Part shown: positions 6,478 through 8,314 of the stretch, one piece after another | How positions within the stretch are numbered: position 1 is the stretch's first letter | Layout of the letters: each line of letters opens with the position of its first letter | Assembly (NCBI GenBank): GCA_030529405.1 | Contig: JAUMWZ010000067.1 | Span: 1-8,314 of the forward strand | Source of the DNA: Bacteroides sp. | GTDB lineage: Bacteria; Bacteroidota; Bacteroidia; Bacteroidales; Bacteroidaceae | DNA: 8,314 nt | Reading direction: 5' to 3' | Program-made: the position numbers and the translations under genes | The notes under the pieces: model-generated | Told to the model about the DNA's origin: nothing | Seen by the model: the letters and a program-made list of their open reading frames with translations, nothing else | Databases searched by the model: none

Positions 6478-7251
6478 ATGCTTATACTTATATCTTGCGC
6501 AAAGACAATGAGCTTTGACCAAAAAACAAAAGAGATAACTGCCACACAACCTCGTTTCTTGCAAGAAGCAACAAATATAGCTGCCGCAATGACTCAATAT
6601 AGTGTAGACGACATCTCTGCTTTGCTAAAAGTCAATACGCATATAGCTGCAGACGTACATAGGTTTTATAACGAGTTCAGTTGCGAAAGCTCTCCGCTAT
6701 TGCACGCAATATTTGCATACACGGGAGTGGTGTTCAAGCACATTTCTCCGAATGATTTCACTGCTGACGAGATTAGCTATATGCAAGACAATCTGCGTAT
6801 AACGTCTTTCTGCTACGGACTGTTGCGCCCATTAGACTTGATTAAGCAATACAGACTTGAGGGAGATGTAGAGCTTGACGTTAATGGAGGCAAAACGATG
6901 TTCAAATATTGGCAAGAAAAGCTTACTGATGTGTTCATTGACGATGTGAAGAAGTCTGGAGGAGTGTTGTGTTACTTGGCAAGCGATGAGATGAAAAAAC
7001 TCTTTAACTGGAAACGAGTAGAGAAAGAGGTAAGGGTGGTAACTCCAGAGTTCAAGGTGTATAAGAAAGGAAAACTATCTACCATAGTTGTGTACACAAA
7101 GATGTGTAGGGGAGAGATGAGCAAATACATCATAAAGAATAAGATAACCAATCCTGACGACCTTAGAAACTTTGACTGGGAGGGATTTGCGTATAGCCCC
7201 GAACTGTCTACTCCGAGCAAGTTTATGTTCGTAAGTGGGGGAGTGATATAG
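6478..7251 (+). CDS. yaaA: Peroxide-stress protein YaaA (UPF0246/DUF328 family)
   Basis: At 257 residues it aligns along its whole length with E. coli YaaA as I recall that sequence: MLILISCAKTM at the start (E. coli MLILISPAKTL), the hallmark YGLLRPLDLIKQYRLE at 113-128, YLASDE at 166-171, and YTKMCRGEMSKYIIKN at 206-221. YaaA limits intracellular free iron and so reduces oxidative DNA damage under peroxide stress in E. coli; the biochemical activity is not well defined, although DNA binding has been reported. Cytoplasmic. No OxyR-type site is evident in the 51 bp upstream, which is A-rich and has no TAnnTTTG box, so expression probably comes from the promoter before the TPR gene. The stop is 4 bp from the next start. 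Confidence 0.96.
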   Translation: MLILISCAKTMSFDQKTKEITATQPRFLQEATNIAAAMTQYSVDDISALLKVNTHIAADVHRFYNEFSCESSPLLHAIFAYTGVVFKHISPNDFTADEISYMQDNLRITSFCYGLLRPLDLIKQYRLEGDVELDVNGGKTMFKYWQEKLTDVFIDDVKKSGGVLCYLASDEMKKLFNWKRVEKEVRVVTPEFKVYKKGKLSTIVVYTKMCRGEMSKYIIKNKITNPDDLRNFDWEGFAYSPELSTPSKFMFVSGGVI

Positions 7252-7255
7252 GCTT

Positions 7256-7816
7256 ATGAACGAGAAAGACAAAATGAGAAACGGGCTGTTGGCAGATATG
7301 TCTGCACCTGAGATTCATGAGAGCTTCAAGCATGCTAAAAAGCTATTGGCACGTCTGCGAATGATAAGTTCTTACGACAGCGATTACAGAACAATACTTG
7401 AGGAGCTTATACCCGCCATTCCTAAATCATCGAAGATACTTCCGCCATTCTATTGCGACCACGGCGACGGAATAAAGCTGGGCGAGAATGTGTTTATAAA
7501 CGCCAACTGTACCTTCCTAGATGGTGCATATATTGTCATTGGCGACAACACTATGCTTGGACCCAACGTGCAGATATACACACCACATCACCCGATGAAT
7601 TACCTTGAACGACGAACGGGAAAAGAACATTCCCTGCCGGTAGTGATAGAAGAAGACTGCTGGATAGGTGGAGGAGTGGTTGTTTGTCCGGGAGTGACAA
7701 TAGGCGCACGCACAGTCATCGGTGCTGGAAGTGTGGTAACTAAAGACATTCCGAGCGACTGTGTTGCAGTGGGCAATCCTGCACGTGTGATAAGAAAAAA
7801 CACAGCAAGCGAGTAG
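7256..7816 (+). CDS. maa: Sugar O-acetyltransferase, Maa/LacA/NodL type
   Basis: This 186-residue acetyl-CoA-dependent enzyme of the left-handed beta-helix family has the usual length. An N-terminal Mac-type helical domain covers about 6-60 (MRNGLLADMSAPE onward). The hexapeptide-repeat helix then runs from about 70 to 180, including GDNTMLGPNVQIYT and WIGGGVVVCPGVTIGARTVIGAGSVVTKDIP. The catalytic histidine is expected to be His112 in TPHHPMN. The C-terminal AVGNPARVIRK is typical. Family members acetylate maltose, glucose, galactosides or lipochitooligosaccharides; the natural acceptor cannot be told here, so the symbol is by family likeness only. The start lies 4 bp after the yaaA stop, with a purine-rich GGGGGAG near 7238 inside the end of yaaA as a possible ribosome-binding site. 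An in-frame ATG at codon 7 is an alternative start. Confidence 0.92.
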   Translation: MNEKDKMRNGLLADMSAPEIHESFKHAKKLLARLRMISSYDSDYRTILEELIPAIPKSSKILPPFYCDHGDGIKLGENVFINANCTFLDGAYIVIGDNTMLGPNVQIYTPHHPMNYLERRTGKEHSLPVVIEEDCWIGGGVVVCPGVTIGARTVIGAGSVVTKDIPSDCVAVGNPARVIRKNTASE

Positions 7817-7861
7817 AGGCTCATCAATCCAAACAAAACAACACATTAAACTCGTTATGTT

Positions 7862-8314
7862 ATGCGCTCCCTCTTCAAGACCATATCAGACTTTCTTGAG
7901 GCTTTTGTCTTGATAATCTTTCCTAAGCAGTGTGTTGTATGCTCTTCAATGCTTGGGCAACGAGAAAAACACATCTGCACATTTTGTAAGATGAATATGC
8001 CTTTTGTGTGTCAATCTGTTGCCGATAAGACCGATACGGAGAATATTCTTCTGGGAAAGATAGACTATCTTTGCGCTTCTTCATTGCTATACTACACCAA
8101 AGACAGTGCGTACAAAAACATCATACACTCAATAAAGTATAATGACAGAGTGGACTTAGCTGACTATATGGGTGTCATTATGGCTGAAAGGCTTAGAAAT
8201 AGTGGTGTGTATGCAGATGTAGACTGCATTGTTCCTGTGCCACTTCATAAGAATAAGAAAAAGAAACGTGGATACAACCAAAGCGAGCTGTTGGCTAAAG
8301 CCATATCAAGGGAG
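7862..8314 (+). CDS. comF: ComF-family phosphoribosyltransferase, N-terminal part (cut by window edge)
   Basis: The 151 codons present contain the ComF pattern. A zinc-ribbon-like pair of CxxC motifs (Cys24/Cys27 and Cys39/Cys42) comes first, then a YYTKDSAYKNIIHSIKYN segment (88-105), then VPVPLHKNKKKKRGYNQSELLAKAI near the edge, which is the family hallmark. The phosphoribosyl-pyrophosphate loop, expected further on, is outside the window, as is the stop. ComF is needed for DNA uptake in naturally competent bacteria, where it works on the cytoplasmic side with the translocation machinery, but homologues are widespread in bacteria not known to be competent, so the role here is uncertain. The start at 7862 is chosen because it keeps the frame; the ATG at 7857 is in another frame. 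It lies 45 bp after the acetyltransferase gene with no terminator between them. Confidence 0.95.
   Translation, partial: MRSLFKTISDFLEAFVLIIFPKQCVVCSSMLGQREKHICTFCKMNMPFVCQSVADKTDTENILLGKIDYLCASSLLYYTKDSAYKNIIHSIKYNDRVDLADYMGVIMAERLRNSGVYADVDCIVPVPLHKNKKKKRGYNQSELLAKAISRE

Noticed and set aside
6478..6510. Cys in place of Pro in the YaaA N-terminal motif (SCAKT against SPAKT in E. coli)
   Set aside because: As I recall, Bacteroides YaaA proteins also carry SCAKTM, so this is probably a lineage feature and not an oddity. An alignment would settle it.

Overview
The window looks like chromosomal DNA from a member of the Bacteroidota, probably order Bacteroidales. The evidence is a moderate-to-low GC content (hand counts of sample lines give about 40-50% in the housekeeping genes), three lipoproteins with typical Bacteroidota signal peptides, a lamin-tail-domain surface protein, A-rich sequence instead of strong Shine-Dalgarno sites before most starts, and several copies of the Bacteroidota -7 promoter box TAnnTTTG at sensible places. 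I cannot name genus or species.

Left arm, minus strand, read from high to low coordinates: pyrH (UMP kinase), asd (aspartate-semialdehyde dehydrogenase), a lipoprotein with an N-terminal beta-sandwich-like module and a C-terminal lamin tail domain, and the first 191 codons of an M48-type zinc metalloprotease lipoprotein that runs off the left edge. The genes are tightly spaced (64 bp, an 8-bp overlap, 19 bp) and probably form one operon joining two housekeeping enzymes to two envelope lipoproteins. A -7 box lies just upstream of pyrH.

Middle: upstream of pyrH, also on the minus strand, lie a small, very AT-rich lipocalin-like lipoprotein gene (about 27% GC, unlike its neighbours) and then a DinF-type MATE efflux transporter gene. 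The 155 bp between these two holds a likely terminator hairpin, a possible -7 box overlapping it, and a 12-bp perfect palindrome. The MATE gene is transcribed away from the right arm out of a 103-bp divergent intergenic region that has one -7 box facing each way.

Right arm, plus strand: a secreted TPR protein, yaaA (peroxide-stress protein), a maltose/galactoside-type O-acetyltransferase 4 bp behind yaaA, and the first 151 codons of a ComF-family phosphoribosyltransferase that runs off the right edge. All four point the same way with short gaps and may be co-transcribed.

I found no RNA gene, insertion sequence, CRISPR array or attachment site. No gene-free stretch exceeds about 155 bp. I found no convincing new multi-gene system. 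The points most worth a second look are the compact lamin-tail lipoprotein coupled to asd, and the compositionally foreign small lipoprotein between the MATE gene and pyrH.
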